64,000 nt of DNA, from positions 1,783,001 through 1,847,000 of the forward strand of contig CP054184.1 of assembly GCA_015709715.1 (NCBI GenBank). Reading direction: 5' to 3'. The stretch is from Nitrospira sp. Lineage in GTDB: Bacteria; Nitrospirota; Nitrospiria; Nitrospirales; Nitrospiraceae. Shown one piece after another: positions 13,419 to 24,919 of the stretch. The notes under the pieces were generated by a model. That model was not told where the DNA came from and did not search any database. It worked only from the letters and a program-made list of their open reading frames with translations. Numbering within the stretch: position 1 is the first letter of the stretch; every line of letters begins with the position of its first letter. The position numbers and the translations under genes are program-made.

Positions 13419-13748
13419 TCACCACTCCTTGAACACCAGGAACACCGCGCCGATCATCAGGGCGAAGCCGGCGAGGTAATTCCACTTCAGCTCCTCTCTC
13501 AAGTAGAGCACCGAGAACACGCAGAACACCACGAGGGTAATGACCTCCTGGATCGTCTTGAGCTGCGCCGCCGTGAATACGTAATGTCCGATGCGATTCG
13601 CCGGCACCTGGAAACAATACTCCACGAACGCGATGCCCCAGCTCGCTAGAATCGCCAACCACAGCGGCGATTCTTTGTACTTCAGATGCCCATACCATGC
13701 AAAGGTCATGAAGATATTGGAAACGGTCAGCAAGAGAATGGTGTGCAT
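13419..13748 (-). CDS. DUF486 family (DMT-type) small membrane protein
   Basis: 109 residues and four hydrophobic helices. ILLLTVSNIFMTFAWYGHLK at the start and NYLAGFALMIGAVFLVFKEW at the end are hallmarks of DUF486, a half-size member of the drug/metabolite transporter superfamily that probably dimerises. The ATG at 13748 is preferred: it begins the family's conserved N-terminus and has AAGGAGG immediately upstream (13752–13758), though unusually close to the codon. A TTG at 13766 would add six charged residues. It lies 132 bp downstream of uvrA on the same strand. The substrate is unknown. Confidence 0.86.
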   Translation of the reverse strand: MHTILLLTVSNIFMTFAWYGHLKYKESPLWLAILASWGIAFVEYCFQVPANRIGHYVFTAAQLKTIQEVITLVVFCVFSVLYLREELKWNYLAGFALMIGAVFLVFKEW

Positions 13749-13880
13749 GGGCCTCCTTCGTGACAAGCTCCGTTGTCAGACACATCGCCGAGGCGGGCTG
13801 GATCGTCCTTCACTGCGCGCATCGGACGAGCATCGTTTCACCGTGCGCGTTCTGCGAGCAAGGAGGGCAGCCCAAGCCAC

Positions 13881-16388
<2,508 letters not shown>

Positions 16389-16397
16389 AGGCGGCGG

Positions 16398-16406
16398 ATT
16401 ATATCA
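16398..16406 (-). promoter_or_regulatory. Extended -10 promoter of uvrA
   Basis: Minus-strand TGATATAAT is a perfect TATAAT (16403–16398) with the TGn extension; no good -35 is visible. Only nine bases separate it from the ATG at 16388, so the transcript should have a leader of about 1–3 bases or none. Confidence 0.7.
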
Positions 16407-16597
16407 CGCACTCGGCCCCGTCTCGGTAGCCGACGTGACGGCACCGTGACGGAGGAAGCTTTTGCCCCGTCAAAAATTCGACACACAATTGGAAGGATCG
16501 CCCGTCGCCCCCGCTTGAGTTTCGCCGCGCTCCGACCGATAGAGACGGCACGATTGTTTCAAGCGAGAACGCTCAACCACCCATCGACGTGGCCACC

Positions 16598-17389
16598 ATG
16601 CATGACGCTCTGACCCTCTTCAAGCGCAACATCAACGAACTGTTCGGAATCTGCGTCGACATCCTCAACGTCGGGCGCTCGCTCCAACAACTTTCATGGT
16701 CGATGCAAATCCTGGCCAATAACGGCGTCGTGCAGGCGGCGAAGGTCGGCGGCGGGAAGGGCCGTCCCATGCTGGCGCTGGTCGAAATCCTCAACCACAC
16801 CCCCAAGGAGATCAGGCCGGAAGTGGCGTCGTTGGAGCGGCTCTGCGCCACGCTCGCCAAGGTGACGGCCAGCAGCTCAAACATCGCCTGGCGCTATCAT
16901 CAGCTGCTCGCCAGCCTGCTTTCCACCATCGCGCACAGCGAGCAGGCGTCGACGCCGGCTACCCACGATCTCCTCGCGCGACTGCGCTTCACGACCGCCG
17001 AGGACGTCGCGCAGTTGATGCGGCATCCGAGGTTTGCCGCGGAGGAGCGGCTCCAACGAGACAACCATACATTTATCGCCGATCTCTGCCAAACCAACCT
17101 CGTGCAACTGCACGAGCGGCTGAAAGATGCGGTGCGCTGTTTGGGCGAGACCCGCCAGGCTTTGGGCGGCTTGAAGATGATCGGGCTGACCAGCCGCTAC
17201 ATGGCGTTTTGCATCGCCTCGGAGGCGGCCGGGCTCGCGGAGGCGGAAGCGAACTTTCGCAACCTCTCGGCGGAAATCACCCGCGTCGTGGACGACCTTG
17301 ACGCCAAGACCCGCGCCATGAAAGACGCCATCGACCACGGACAGGAGCTGTTGGAATTGCTGCTGAAAGGGCAGACCTATGCAAAGTAA
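16598..17389 (+). CDS. Soluble MCP-like signalling protein (degenerate)
   Basis: 263 residues, helical, no membrane segment. The stretch ILANNGVVQAAKVGGGKGRP, followed by MLALVEIL, aligns by eye with the methyl-accepting chemotaxis hairpin tip ([20 protein letters not shown] then AVVADEV). The rest is long amphipathic helices ending in a probable coiled coil. No periplasmic or PAS sensor is present, so the sensor is likely a separate protein. The gene overlaps the next one, an oxygen-binding di-iron protein, by 11 bp, implying translational coupling. The inferred role is the signalling partner of that oxygen sensor. An in-frame GTG at 16589 is an alternative start; neither has a clear ribosome site. 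The 200 bp upstream hold only the uvrA promoter. Confidence 0.72.
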   Translation: MHDALTLFKRNINELFGICVDILNVGRSLQQLSWSMQILANNGVVQAAKVGGGKGRPMLALVEILNHTPKEIRPEVASLERLCATLAKVTASSSNIAWRYHQLLASLLSTIAHSEQASTPATHDLLARLRFTTAEDVAQLMRHPRFAAEERLQRDNHTFIADLCQTNLVQLHERLKDAVRCLGETRQALGGLKMIGLTSRYMAFCIASEAAGLAEAEANFRNLSAEITRVVDDLDAKTRAMKDAIDHGQELLELLLKGQTYAK

Positions 17390-18158
17390 GGTGTTGTTCA
17401 ACGAACACGATCACCAGTGGATCGTCATCGGCCGGGATCCTGAAAAGGACAGTCACGTCATCGACACGAACGAGTATGTGATTCTGCATCGCGGCCAAGC
17501 CATGTTGCTGGATCCGGGTGGCATTCAAATTTTCCCCCAGGTCCTGTCGGAACTCGCCAAGTACGTGCGCATGCAGGACATCCGCGTGATTTTCGCCAGC
17601 CACCAAGACCCGGACATCTGTTCGTCGTTGGCGATGTGGTTGGATCTGAACCCGGCGATCACAACCTACTGCTCGTGGCTCTGGACCGGGTTCGTCAGTC
17701 ACTTCAGCACCGGCACCGTCATCACGCTCACGCCGATCCCCGACGAGGGCATGCGCATCAAGATCGGCGACCAGGGCCCGGAAGTCGAAGCGGTGCCGGC
17801 GCACTACTGCCATTCGTCCGGCAACTTCTCCCTCTACGACCCGACAGCCGGGATCCTCTTCTCCGGCGACATCGGGTCAGCCCTCGTGCCGAGTCATGAA
17901 GCCAACCCGATGGTCACCGACTTCGAGCAACACATCCAATACATGCGCGGCTTTCATCTGCGTTGGATGCCCTCCACCACCGCCCTTCGGGCCTGGACGC
18001 AACGGGTCCGCGCCATCAAGCCTCGAATGATCTGCCCGCAACATGGCTCGATCTTCCAAGGGGAGATGGTCGGGAAGTTGCTGGATTGGCTCGACAGCCT
18101 GGAAGTGGGTCAGTGGAAGGACGCCAAAGCGACCGGCGAGAAGCGCGCGGCAGCGTGA
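17379..18158 (+). CDS. Oxygen-binding di-iron protein (ODP), metallo-beta-lactamase fold
   Basis: 259 residues. The metal motif is SHQDPD (His75, Asp77, Asp79), followed by HYCHSSGNFSLYD, FSGDIGSALV and ICPQHGSIFQG. These are the five metal-ligand regions of flavodiiron-type metallo-beta-lactamase proteins, in the ODP branch where HQDPD replaces HxExDH. There is no flavodoxin domain. In Treponema denticola an ODP protein binds O2 at the di-iron site and feeds chemotaxis, which fits the MCP-like gene overlapping its start. This is likely a cytoplasmic O2 sensor. It could instead be a hydrolase of the same fold, but the gene pairing favours sensing. Confidence 0.83.
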   Translation: MQSKVLFNEHDHQWIVIGRDPEKDSHVIDTNEYVILHRGQAMLLDPGGIQIFPQVLSELAKYVRMQDIRVIFASHQDPDICSSLAMWLDLNPAITTYCSWLWTGFVSHFSTGTVITLTPIPDEGMRIKIGDQGPEVEAVPAHYCHSSGNFSLYDPTAGILFSGDIGSALVPSHEANPMVTDFEQHIQYMRGFHLRWMPSTTALRAWTQRVRAIKPRMICPQHGSIFQGEMVGKLLDWLDSLEVGQWKDAKATGEKRAAA

Positions 18159-18248
18159 CGACCCAGGCCGCCGCACCGCGCCTCATTCTTTCCCTCCTCG
18201 TCACGCGCCACCTTGACAAAGCCTGAAAGCGGGTGCTACCACGCTCCG

Positions 18249-19025
18249 ATGGTACGCGTGGAAAACAGCTCGCTCGCCGACCAGAAAACGGGATCGGCTC
18301 AGGCCGTCTCCACCTGGTCCGGCCAGGCTCGTGAACAGGCCGTGCAACGGATGTTCACAGCCATTGCGGGCGTCTACGACCTCAACAACACCCTGCTCAG
18401 TTTCGGCCTGCACCACCAGTGGAAACGGCTGACGGCCTCCTATGTGCCGACCGTCACACAGGGCCGGGCACTGGATATCGGCGCCGGCACCGCGGACTTG
18501 GCGCTCCTGATCGAGTCGAAAATGGGCGAGCGCGGCCACGTCGTTGCCTCCGATTTGAACCACGCCATGCTGGCCGAGGGCCTGCGGAAGGTGGCTAAAC
18601 GCGGCTTGCTCGCGCGCATCACCTGCCTCCAGGCCAATGCCGAACAGTTGGGATTCCCCAGCGATACGTTCCACGCCGTCACCACCGGATTCTGCATGCG
18701 CAACGTCGGGAACCTGTCCCAGGCGTTCCGCGAAATCCATCGCGTCCTCAAGCCGAACGGCCGGTTCGTCTGTCTGGAGTTTTCCCGCCCGCCCGCCGCC
18801 TGGCTGCGAACGCTCTATGATTGGTATTCCTTCCGGCTTTTACCCTGGATCGGCACCAAGGTCGCCAGAGACCGAACAGGCGTCTACGAGTACCTGCCGG
18901 CGTCGATCCGGACCTTCCCCGACCAGGAACGCTTGGCGACCATGATGCGCGAGGCAGGGTTTCGTCAGGTGGAATACCGGAACCTCACCGGCGGCATCGT
19001 CGCAATCCATATCGCCACGAAGTAA
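18249..19025 (+). CDS. ubiE: UbiE/MenG-type quinone C-methyltransferase
   Basis: 258 residues. A SAM-binding loop ALDIGAGTADLALL, FSAIAGVYDLNN-like MFTAIAGVYDLNNTLLS, and NGRFVCLEFSRPP are the classic signatures of the UbiE/COQ5/MenG family, which methylates demethylmenaquinone or a ubiquinone precursor using SAM. Menaquinone would be the expected substrate in a Nitrospira-like organism, so menG may be the better name. The ATG at 18249 is chosen; a TTG at 18213 would add 12 residues with no family support. A radical SAM gene starts 12 bp after the stop, suggesting an operon. Confidence 0.88.
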   Translation: MVRVENSSLADQKTGSAQAVSTWSGQAREQAVQRMFTAIAGVYDLNNTLLSFGLHHQWKRLTASYVPTVTQGRALDIGAGTADLALLIESKMGERGHVVASDLNHAMLAEGLRKVAKRGLLARITCLQANAEQLGFPSDTFHAVTTGFCMRNVGNLSQAFREIHRVLKPNGRFVCLEFSRPPAAWLRTLYDWYSFRLLPWIGTKVARDRTGVYEYLPASIRTFPDQERLATMMREAGFRQVEYRNLTGGIVAIHIATK

Positions 19026-19037
19026 GCACAGGATCGC

Positions 19038-20678
19038 ATGAACGCCATCCTTTATATTTTTCTGCCCTGCAAGAAGGTCTATCCGATCGGGGTGACCTAT
19101 TTGGCGGACTTCATCCATCGACGGAAGCCGGAGGTGCGCCAACGCATCCTGGACCTGTCCCTGTTTCCCGAATCACAACGCAGCCAAGCGGTCCGCGACG
19201 CCGCCCAGGAATTCAAACCGGATCTTGTCTGCTTTTCCTGGCGCGACATTCAGATCTTCTCGCCCCACGAGGGCGATTCGTCGTTGGAACATGCCTTCAA
19301 CTTTTACTTCGCCAGCAACCCGATCAAGCGGGTGATGGCCTCGGTCGAGGGGCTCAAGCAGCTCTACCGCTACTACAGCCACATCCGGGCAAACCTCTCC
19401 TATCCCTGGTTGATCCGAAAGGAGTTCCCCAAGGCGCAGATCATGATCGGCGGCGGCGCCTTCACGGCCTTCGCCGACCAGTTGATCGAGAAACTGCCGG
19501 AAGGGACGATCGGCATCCTCGGCGAAGGGGAAGATGCCATCCTGAAGGTGGTGAGCGGCGACTCCCTGACGGGAGAACGGTACATCATCCGCGAGGGCAA
19601 GAAGATCCTCAAGGGAGAACAGGGGGCGCCGGCCCTCCTGGACGCCTTGACGGTCGATCTGCCCTATCTCACGTCGATTTTCCCCCAATACGGCGCCTAT
19701 ATGGACGAGTCCATCGGTGTCCAGACCAAGCGCGGCTGCCCCTACGACTGCGCCTTTTGCCTCTATCCCTACATCGAAGGCAAGCGGGTGCGTTACCGGC
19801 CCCCGGCCATGGTCGTGAAAGACATTGCCCAGCATTATCACCAATGGGGCGCGCGCCGGTTCTGGTTCACCGATGCCCAGTTCATCACGGGAAAAGAGGC
19901 CTACCCGCAATGCACGGAGATTCTGGAGCGCATTCTGAGCGAGAAGCTGGAGATCGAGTGGTCGGGGTACATCCGCACATCGCTGATCACACCAGATCTG
20001 GCCAAGCTGATGGTGCGGTCGGGCGTAGGAGATTTAGAGGTCGCCATCACCTCCGGCTCGCAGGAAGTGCTGAATAACCTCCACATGGGCTTCAAACTCG
20101 AACGGCTCTATGACGGCTGCCGGTACTTGGCCGAAGCGGGCTTCAAGGGGAAGGTGATCCTGAATTACTCGCTGAATTCGCCGAAAGAAACGGAGGAAAG
20201 CCTGCTCCAGAGCGTCGAGTCCTACAAGAAGGTCGCGTCGATCCTGGGCGAAGAGCGGGTGTTCCCCCTGATGTTCTTCCTCGGCATCCAACCCAATACG
20301 GACTTGGAGCACCGTCTTCTGGAGGAGGGGTATCTCTCGGCGGGCTACAATCCGCTGATGCTCACACCCACCAGCATCCGAAAACTCCTCTATAACCCGG
20401 CACCGCTCAACAAGCTCATCGCCAAGGCCTGCCTCACGGCGTGGCAACGCAAAGAGGGCAGCCGCGATCCGCGGGCCTGGACCGGCTCGCTCTCCCAGAC
20501 CGCCACCGCCCAGGAACCGGCACCAGCCCATTACGCCGACGGCAACCTCATCCGTGGCGTGCACAACAACTCGGGACGCGATGCGCTGTTGACCCTGGAA
20601 GAGATTCTGCGAGCGCGGCGGCCTGCCCAACCGACCACCTCCGTGGCGGAAAAGACAGCAGTGAGTCCAACGAGTTAG
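19038..20678 (+). CDS. B12-binding-type radical SAM protein
   Basis: 546 residues. The N-terminal ~190 residues resemble a cobalamin-binding Rossmann domain (LADFIHRRKPEV, IMIGGGAFTAFADQLIEKL, GILGEGEDAILKV). The radical SAM core has the cluster motif GCPYDCAFC (Cys234, Cys238, Cys241). The C-terminal ~90 residues are low-complexity and proline/alanine-rich. It belongs to the large family that includes hopanoid and bacteriochlorophyll methylases and methylthiotransferase-like enzymes; the substrate is unknown. It follows the quinone methyltransferase by 12 bp and precedes the UspA fusion by 165 bp that carry a separate promoter. Confidence 0.85.
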   Translation: MNAILYIFLPCKKVYPIGVTYLADFIHRRKPEVRQRILDLSLFPESQRSQAVRDAAQEFKPDLVCFSWRDIQIFSPHEGDSSLEHAFNFYFASNPIKRVMASVEGLKQLYRYYSHIRANLSYPWLIRKEFPKAQIMIGGGAFTAFADQLIEKLPEGTIGILGEGEDAILKVVSGDSLTGERYIIREGKKILKGEQGAPALLDALTVDLPYLTSIFPQYGAYMDESIGVQTKRGCPYDCAFCLYPYIEGKRVRYRPPAMVVKDIAQHYHQWGARRFWFTDAQFITGKEAYPQCTEILERILSEKLEIEWSGYIRTSLITPDLAKLMVRSGVGDLEVAITSGSQEVLNNLHMGFKLERLYDGCRYLAEAGFKGKVILNYSLNSPKETEESLLQSVESYKKVASILGEERVFPLMFFLGIQPNTDLEHRLLEEGYLSAGYNPLMLTPTSIRKLLYNPAPLNKLIAKACLTAWQRKEGSRDPRAWTGSLSQTATAQEPAPAHYADGNLIRGVHNNSGRDALLTLEEILRARRPAQPTTSVAEKTAVSPTS

Positions 20679-20715
20679 GAGAATCTCTCACCCATCTACA
20701 CCAGCCCCGGTTTGC

Positions 20716-20745
20716 TTGCATTCCCCGAGATCACGGTGCTATCAT
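20716..20745 (+). promoter_or_regulatory. Possible sigma-70 promoter of the UspA fusion
   Basis: TTGCAT (20716–20721), an 18-base spacer and TATCAT (20740–20745), about 100 bp upstream of the start codon and its AGGAGG (20831–20836). Moderate match only. Confidence 0.45.
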
Positions 20746-20843
20746 GCCGCTTCATTTTGGGGTGGAGTCCCTTTCAACCGTTTGAATTCCCGGCGGTTCT
20801 CTGACGTCATCCCCTGTAGCGCGTTTGCCTAGGAGGCATCTCG

Positions 20844-22943
20844 ATGTACAAGACTATCTACATCCCGGTCGATAATTCCGACCATTCCAATACAGCCGTC
20901 GATGTCGGCGTGACGCTGGCCAAGACCTACGGTTCCAAAATCGTCGGAAGCCATGTGTACGCCGCCAAGATGCACGACAAACGCTTCAAGCAGATGGAAG
21001 CGGGGCTCCCCGAGGAATACCACGACGAAAAGGAACTCGACCGGCAACGTCAGATTCATGACTCCCTCATCACCCGCGGCCTCCAAATCATCACGGACTC
21101 CTACCTCGATTATGTCGACAAGAAGTGCTCCGAGGCCAACCTGCCCGTGGAACGCCGCTCGCTCGAAGGGCGTAATTGGAAGGTGCTTGCGGAAGACATC
21201 AATACCAACGCCTACGACCTCGTGATCATGGGGGCCTTGGGCGTCGGCGCAGTGAAGGACAGCGTCATCGGCAGCAACACCGAGCGGGTCCTGCGGCGCG
21301 TGCGTAATTCCGACATGTTGATCATCAAGCAGCCGAACCCGGTCGGCTCCGGCAAGATCGTGGTGGCCGTGGACGGCAGCCCCTACTCCTTCGGCGGACT
21401 CATGACCGGTTTGGCCCTGGGCAAGGCCTTCAACGTGCCGGTGGAAGTCATCTCCGCCTTCGATCCCTATTTCCACTATGCGGCGTTCCACAGCATCTCG
21501 GGCGTGCTCAATGAAGAGGCGGGGAAGGTCTTCCGCTTCAAGGAGCAGGAAAAGCTGCACGAAGAAGTCATCGACAGCGGCCTCGCCAAGATTTACCAGT
21601 CACATTTGGATATTTCCCGGGAAATCGCGCAGGCCGAACAGACCGACGTCAAGACGACCTTGCTCGACGGCAAAGCGTTCGAAAAGATCATTCAGTACGT
21701 GCGCAAGGAGACTCCTTGGCTCCTCATCGTGGGACGGATCGGCGTCCACAGCGACGAGGACATGGATATCGGCAGCAATACGGAAAATCTACTGCGCTCG
21801 GCTTCCTGCAACATCCTGGTCTCGAACCGGAAGTATGTGCCGCCCATCGACACTCAGGCCGAATACACCATCGCCTGGACCGAAGAGGCCTTGCGCCGCA
21901 TGGAAAAGATCCCTGTGTTCGCTCGCGGGGTCGCTAAAACCGCCATCCACCGCTATGCCATCGAGAAGGGCCACACGATCATCAGCAATACGGTGGTGGA
22001 TGCCGCCGTCGGCCACATCCTCCCCAAGGGCGCCATGGATGCGATGCGCGCGTTGGGCGGCAATCTGGATGCCGCCGGGATCGATCGCGACAAAATGCAA
22101 GCCGACGATTCGGTCGCCAAGGATTTGATGGGCTCAACCCTGAGCGGCATGATGACGCAGGTGGTCGAAGAGAAGCCGGCCCCGACGTCCACGACGCAGG
22201 CCTATTTGGATCGCATGAGCCAGAACTACTTCGTCTGCGACGGCTGCGGCTACATCGGCAAGGGCGACACGCCGGTCAAATGTCCCGTCTGTAGTGCCGA
22301 AGGAGACCGTTTCAAGCAGGTCGACAAGACCATCTTCGAAGCGGCGGCCAAGGCCGAAGGCGGACTCGAAACAGATGTGGCGTACGATGACATCCCGATG
22401 CAGTGGACCAAGGATGCCAAGGAAGCGATCCGCGCCGTGCCGGCAGGGTTCCAGCGGCGACGCGCCAAGGCCAAGATCGAAAAAAGCGCCCGCAAACTGG
22501 GCATGACGACGATTACCCTCGAATACGCCGGCCCCATGATTCGCGAAGCGGCCGCCGAGGATTACACCCCGATCTTTGCGAACAAGGGAACCGGTACCGC
22601 ACCGCAGGCGGAAGCGGCCATCTCGAACGGAACCGAGTCCCACGCCGCCAACGGCGGCGTCGAAGAGCCGCAGACCGCACAGGCGAATCCCTCACCCTAT
22701 ACCTGGACGGCGGATGCCCAGGCGCGGCTGGAGCGGGCTCCGGAAGGGTTCATGCGCGACTGCACCAAGGCTCTCATCGAAAAACATGCGGACAAAATCG
22801 GCGTCACTGTCATTACGCTGGAAGTGGCGACCGAGGGCATCGAGCAGGCCAAGGGGTATATGGCCGATGCGATGAAGACCGGCAATCTGAAGGACATGAT
22901 TGCCAACCTGACCGGCTCCTCCAAAACCGGGGCGAGCCGCTAA
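20844..22943 (+). CDS. Tandem UspA–PCP_red–rubredoxin–PCP_red–PCP_red fusion protein
   Basis: 699 residues, soluble. Two universal stress protein domains come first (~1–155 and ~165–335), each with a UspA nucleotide motif (MGALGVGAVKDSVIGSN; VGRIGVHSDEDMDIGSN). The C-terminal half has four small modules. One is a PCP_red-like unit at ~341–385 (WTEEALRRMEKIPVFARG). Next is a rubredoxin-like zinc/iron knuckle at ~462–492 (FVCDGCGYIG, then VKCPVC). Two more PCP_red units follow at ~519–565 (WTKDAKEAIRAVPAGF) and ~620–665 (WTADAQARLERAPEGF). PCP_red is the C-terminal domain of the light-independent protochlorophyllide reductase B subunit. The stop overlaps the next gene's ATG by one base (TAATG). 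A redox or tetrapyrrole-linked stress role is inferred; nothing proves it. Confidence 0.85.
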   Translation: MYKTIYIPVDNSDHSNTAVDVGVTLAKTYGSKIVGSHVYAAKMHDKRFKQMEAGLPEEYHDEKELDRQRQIHDSLITRGLQIITDSYLDYVDKKCSEANLPVERRSLEGRNWKVLAEDINTNAYDLVIMGALGVGAVKDSVIGSNTERVLRRVRNSDMLIIKQPNPVGSGKIVVAVDGSPYSFGGLMTGLALGKAFNVPVEVISAFDPYFHYAAFHSISGVLNEEAGKVFRFKEQEKLHEEVIDSGLAKIYQSHLDISREIAQAEQTDVKTTLLDGKAFEKIIQYVRKETPWLLIVGRIGVHSDEDMDIGSNTENLLRSASCNILVSNRKYVPPIDTQAEYTIAWTEEALRRMEKIPVFARGVAKTAIHRYAIEKGHTIISNTVVDAAVGHILPKGAMDAMRALGGNLDAAGIDRDKMQADDSVAKDLMGSTLSGMMTQVVEEKPAPTSTTQAYLDRMSQNYFVCDGCGYIGKGDTPVKCPVCSAEGDRFKQVDKTIFEAAAKAEGGLETDVAYDDIPMQWTKDAKEAIRAVPAGFQRRRAKAKIEKSARKLGMTTITLEYAGPMIREAAAEDYTPIFANKGTGTAPQAEAAISNGTESHAANGGVEEPQTAQANPSPYTWTADAQARLERAPEGFMRDCTKALIEKHADKIGVTVITLEVATEGIEQAKGYMADAMKTGNLKDMIANLTGSSKTGASR

Positions 22944-24346
22944 TGGGAAAATCATTGCCGATCCTCAACTTTCCTCCGCTGGGAGGAAAGTTCGAGGCGC
23001 TTCAACAGCAGATCAGTCAATTTTTCACGCCGACATCACCCTCGGCCGGGCCGTACGACGGCCGGACCGTGGATGACTTCAAGCCCTATCTCATCGCCTT
23101 GAACCTCACCAAACGGTGCAACCTCAAGTGCGATCACTGTTATCTCGATGCCACAACAAAAGCGGGCGGCGGAACCGATGAGCTGAGCACCGAGGAATGC
23201 TTCCGGCTGATCGATCAGATTGCCGAGGTGAACAAGGGTTGCCTGCTGGTGATCACCGGCGGCGAGCCGCTTGTCCGACCCGACATCCTCGACATTGCTC
23301 GGCATGCGGTAGCCCTTGGATTCATCGTCGTGTTCGGCACCAACGGCATGCTGATCAACGACCGGATGGCCAAGACCCTGGTCGAGATCGGCGTCATGGG
23401 CGTCGGCATCAGTATCGACTCGCTGGATCCGGAGAAACACGACCGATTTCGTGGGGTGCCCGGCGCCTTTGCCAGCGCCTTGGCCGGGATCGAAGCCTGC
23501 AAGCGTAACGGGCTCCAGTTTCAGGTTCACTTCAGCGCCCAGCCGATGAACTACCAGGAACTGCCTGCGGTTGTGGAGTGGGCCCACAATCTCGGTGCGC
23601 GCGTGCTGAACGTGTTTTTCATGGTCTGTACCGGCCGCGGCGAAGAGTTGACCGACATCACCCCCCAGCAATATGAAGAGGTCTTGGGCTATCTGGTGGA
23701 CTGCCAGGACCGCTACAAGGACATGTTGGTGCGGGCCCGTTGCGCCCCGCATTTCAAACGGCTGGCCTATGAAAAGGACCCCAATTCGCCCATCACCAAG
23801 GCCACCGGTTACATGGGGGGTGGCTGCTTGGCCGGCACGAATTACGCGCGGGTCACGCCGAACGGTGAACTCACCCCTTGTCCCTATATGCCGCTCTCGG
23901 CCGGCAACGTACGCGAGACGAGCTTTGTGGACCTATGGGAGCGGTCGGATATTTTCAACTCGTTCCGCTACCCTCAATTGAAGGGGAAGTGCGGCGATTG
24001 CGAGTATACCGATATTTGCGGCGGCTGCCGGGCCAGGCCTTACGTAGACCACGGTGATTGGCTCGACGAAGACCAGTGGTGCCTTTACACGCCGAAGGGT
24101 GGCGACAAGATCCAAGTGGCCTTCAATACGCCCGAAGAGGTGGAGGTGGCGTGGGATGAAGCGTCACAACTTCGCCTGAGCCGCATCCCCTATTTTCTCC
24201 GTGCCATGGTCAAGAAGGGCGTGGAGCGCCACGCCCGAGAGAACGGCGTCGAACTGATCACTGTGGGCTTGATGGAGGAACTCCGAAAGAAGCGGTTCGG
24301 TAACGATGCCCCGGTCTTCAACTTCGACATGAAAGGCAAGGACTAG
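22943..24346 (+). CDS. NirJ/AhbC-like radical SAM–SPASM protein with C-terminal PCP_red domain
   Basis: 467 residues. The cluster motif is CNLKCDHCY (Cys59, Cys63, Cys66). The core (ITGGEPLVRPDI, GVGISIDSLDPEKHDRFRG) and the Cys-rich C-terminal auxiliary cluster region (GGGCLAGTNYARVTPNGE, CGDCEYTDICGGCRARPY) match the SPASM-type family. That family includes NirJ (heme d1) and AhbC/AhbD (alternative heme synthesis). Residues ~400–447 (WDEASQLRLSRIPYFLRA, then ENGVELITVGLMEEL) form a fourth PCP_red unit. Coupling by a one-base overlap to the UspA fusion, which has the same module, suggests the two proteins work together. Tetrapyrrole modification is a reasonable guess; other SPASM substrates such as peptides are possible. 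Confidence 0.84.
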   Translation: MGKSLPILNFPPLGGKFEALQQQISQFFTPTSPSAGPYDGRTVDDFKPYLIALNLTKRCNLKCDHCYLDATTKAGGGTDELSTEECFRLIDQIAEVNKGCLLVITGGEPLVRPDILDIARHAVALGFIVVFGTNGMLINDRMAKTLVEIGVMGVGISIDSLDPEKHDRFRGVPGAFASALAGIEACKRNGLQFQVHFSAQPMNYQELPAVVEWAHNLGARVLNVFFMVCTGRGEELTDITPQQYEEVLGYLVDCQDRYKDMLVRARCAPHFKRLAYEKDPNSPITKATGYMGGGCLAGTNYARVTPNGELTPCPYMPLSAGNVRETSFVDLWERSDIFNSFRYPQLKGKCGDCEYTDICGGCRARPYVDHGDWLDEDQWCLYTPKGGDKIQVAFNTPEEVEVAWDEASQLRLSRIPYFLRAMVKKGVERHARENGVELITVGLMEELRKKRFGNDAPVFNFDMKGKD

Positions 24347-24362
24347 GGCCTGATCTTCGACA

Positions 24363-24878
24363 ATGGATTCCGTACAAAGCATCTTCCTCGATCTGAATCA
24401 GCTCATTCCGATCGTCAACCATTGGTTTCATCTCCTGTCGGCCGTCATCTGGATCGGCGGGCTGGCCTTCCTCGTCATGGCCGTGACACCGGGACTGCGG
24501 GACGGCGGCGTTCCCAAAGAATACATCCGCCCCATCACGGAAGCGTTCTACCGGCATTACAAACGGGTGGCCGGTATTCTCCTCGTGGTACTGCTCTTCA
24601 CAGGCGGCGTCAATGTGCATTATGTAAACCAAATTCTCACGTCTCAGACCGGTCAGGGATTACAACATCACTCTAAGTACCTGTGGATCTTCTGCATCAA
24701 GCTCGTCTTGGTATTGGGCCTCCTCACCCTCTTCCTGTACAGCGTCATCTTCAAGTCGGACGCGGAGGAGGAAGAAGAGGGGGACCTTCACGAATCGATT
24801 CCCTTTCAACGGGCCGCGTTATGGATGGGCTTTTTCATCATCCTCTGCGCCGCCGCCATGAAGCATCTGCATCAGTAG
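24363..24878 (+). CDS. CopD/HemJ-like four-helix membrane protein
   Basis: 171 residues with four hydrophobic helices. The first helix, HWFHLLSAVIWIGGLAFLVM, carries His residues placed as in the CopD and HemJ families, where such histidines bind heme or copper. A charged loop (DAEEEEEGDL) lies before the last helix. It starts 16 bp after the radical SAM gene and is probably cotranscribed. HemJ is a protoporphyrinogen oxidase, which would fit tetrapyrrole chemistry next door, but CopD-type copper proteins look equally similar by eye. Confidence 0.72.
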   Translation: MDSVQSIFLDLNQLIPIVNHWFHLLSAVIWIGGLAFLVMAVTPGLRDGGVPKEYIRPITEAFYRHYKRVAGILLVVLLFTGGVNVHYVNQILTSQTGQGLQHHSKYLWIFCIKLVLVLGLLTLFLYSVIFKSDAEEEEEGDLHESIPFQRAALWMGFFIILCAAAMKHLHQ

Positions 24879-24903
24879 TCTTTCAACCTCTGCCAATGGC
24901 CTT

Positions 24904-24919
24904 GTATCTGTTCAGATAC
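24904..24919 (+). promoter_or_regulatory. Single GTATC-N6-GATAC palindrome (putative activator site)
   Basis: An exact copy, GTATC-TGTTCA-GATAC, starting 135 bp upstream of the promoter at 25039. No second copy is seen 21 bp to either side. Confidence 0.7.
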
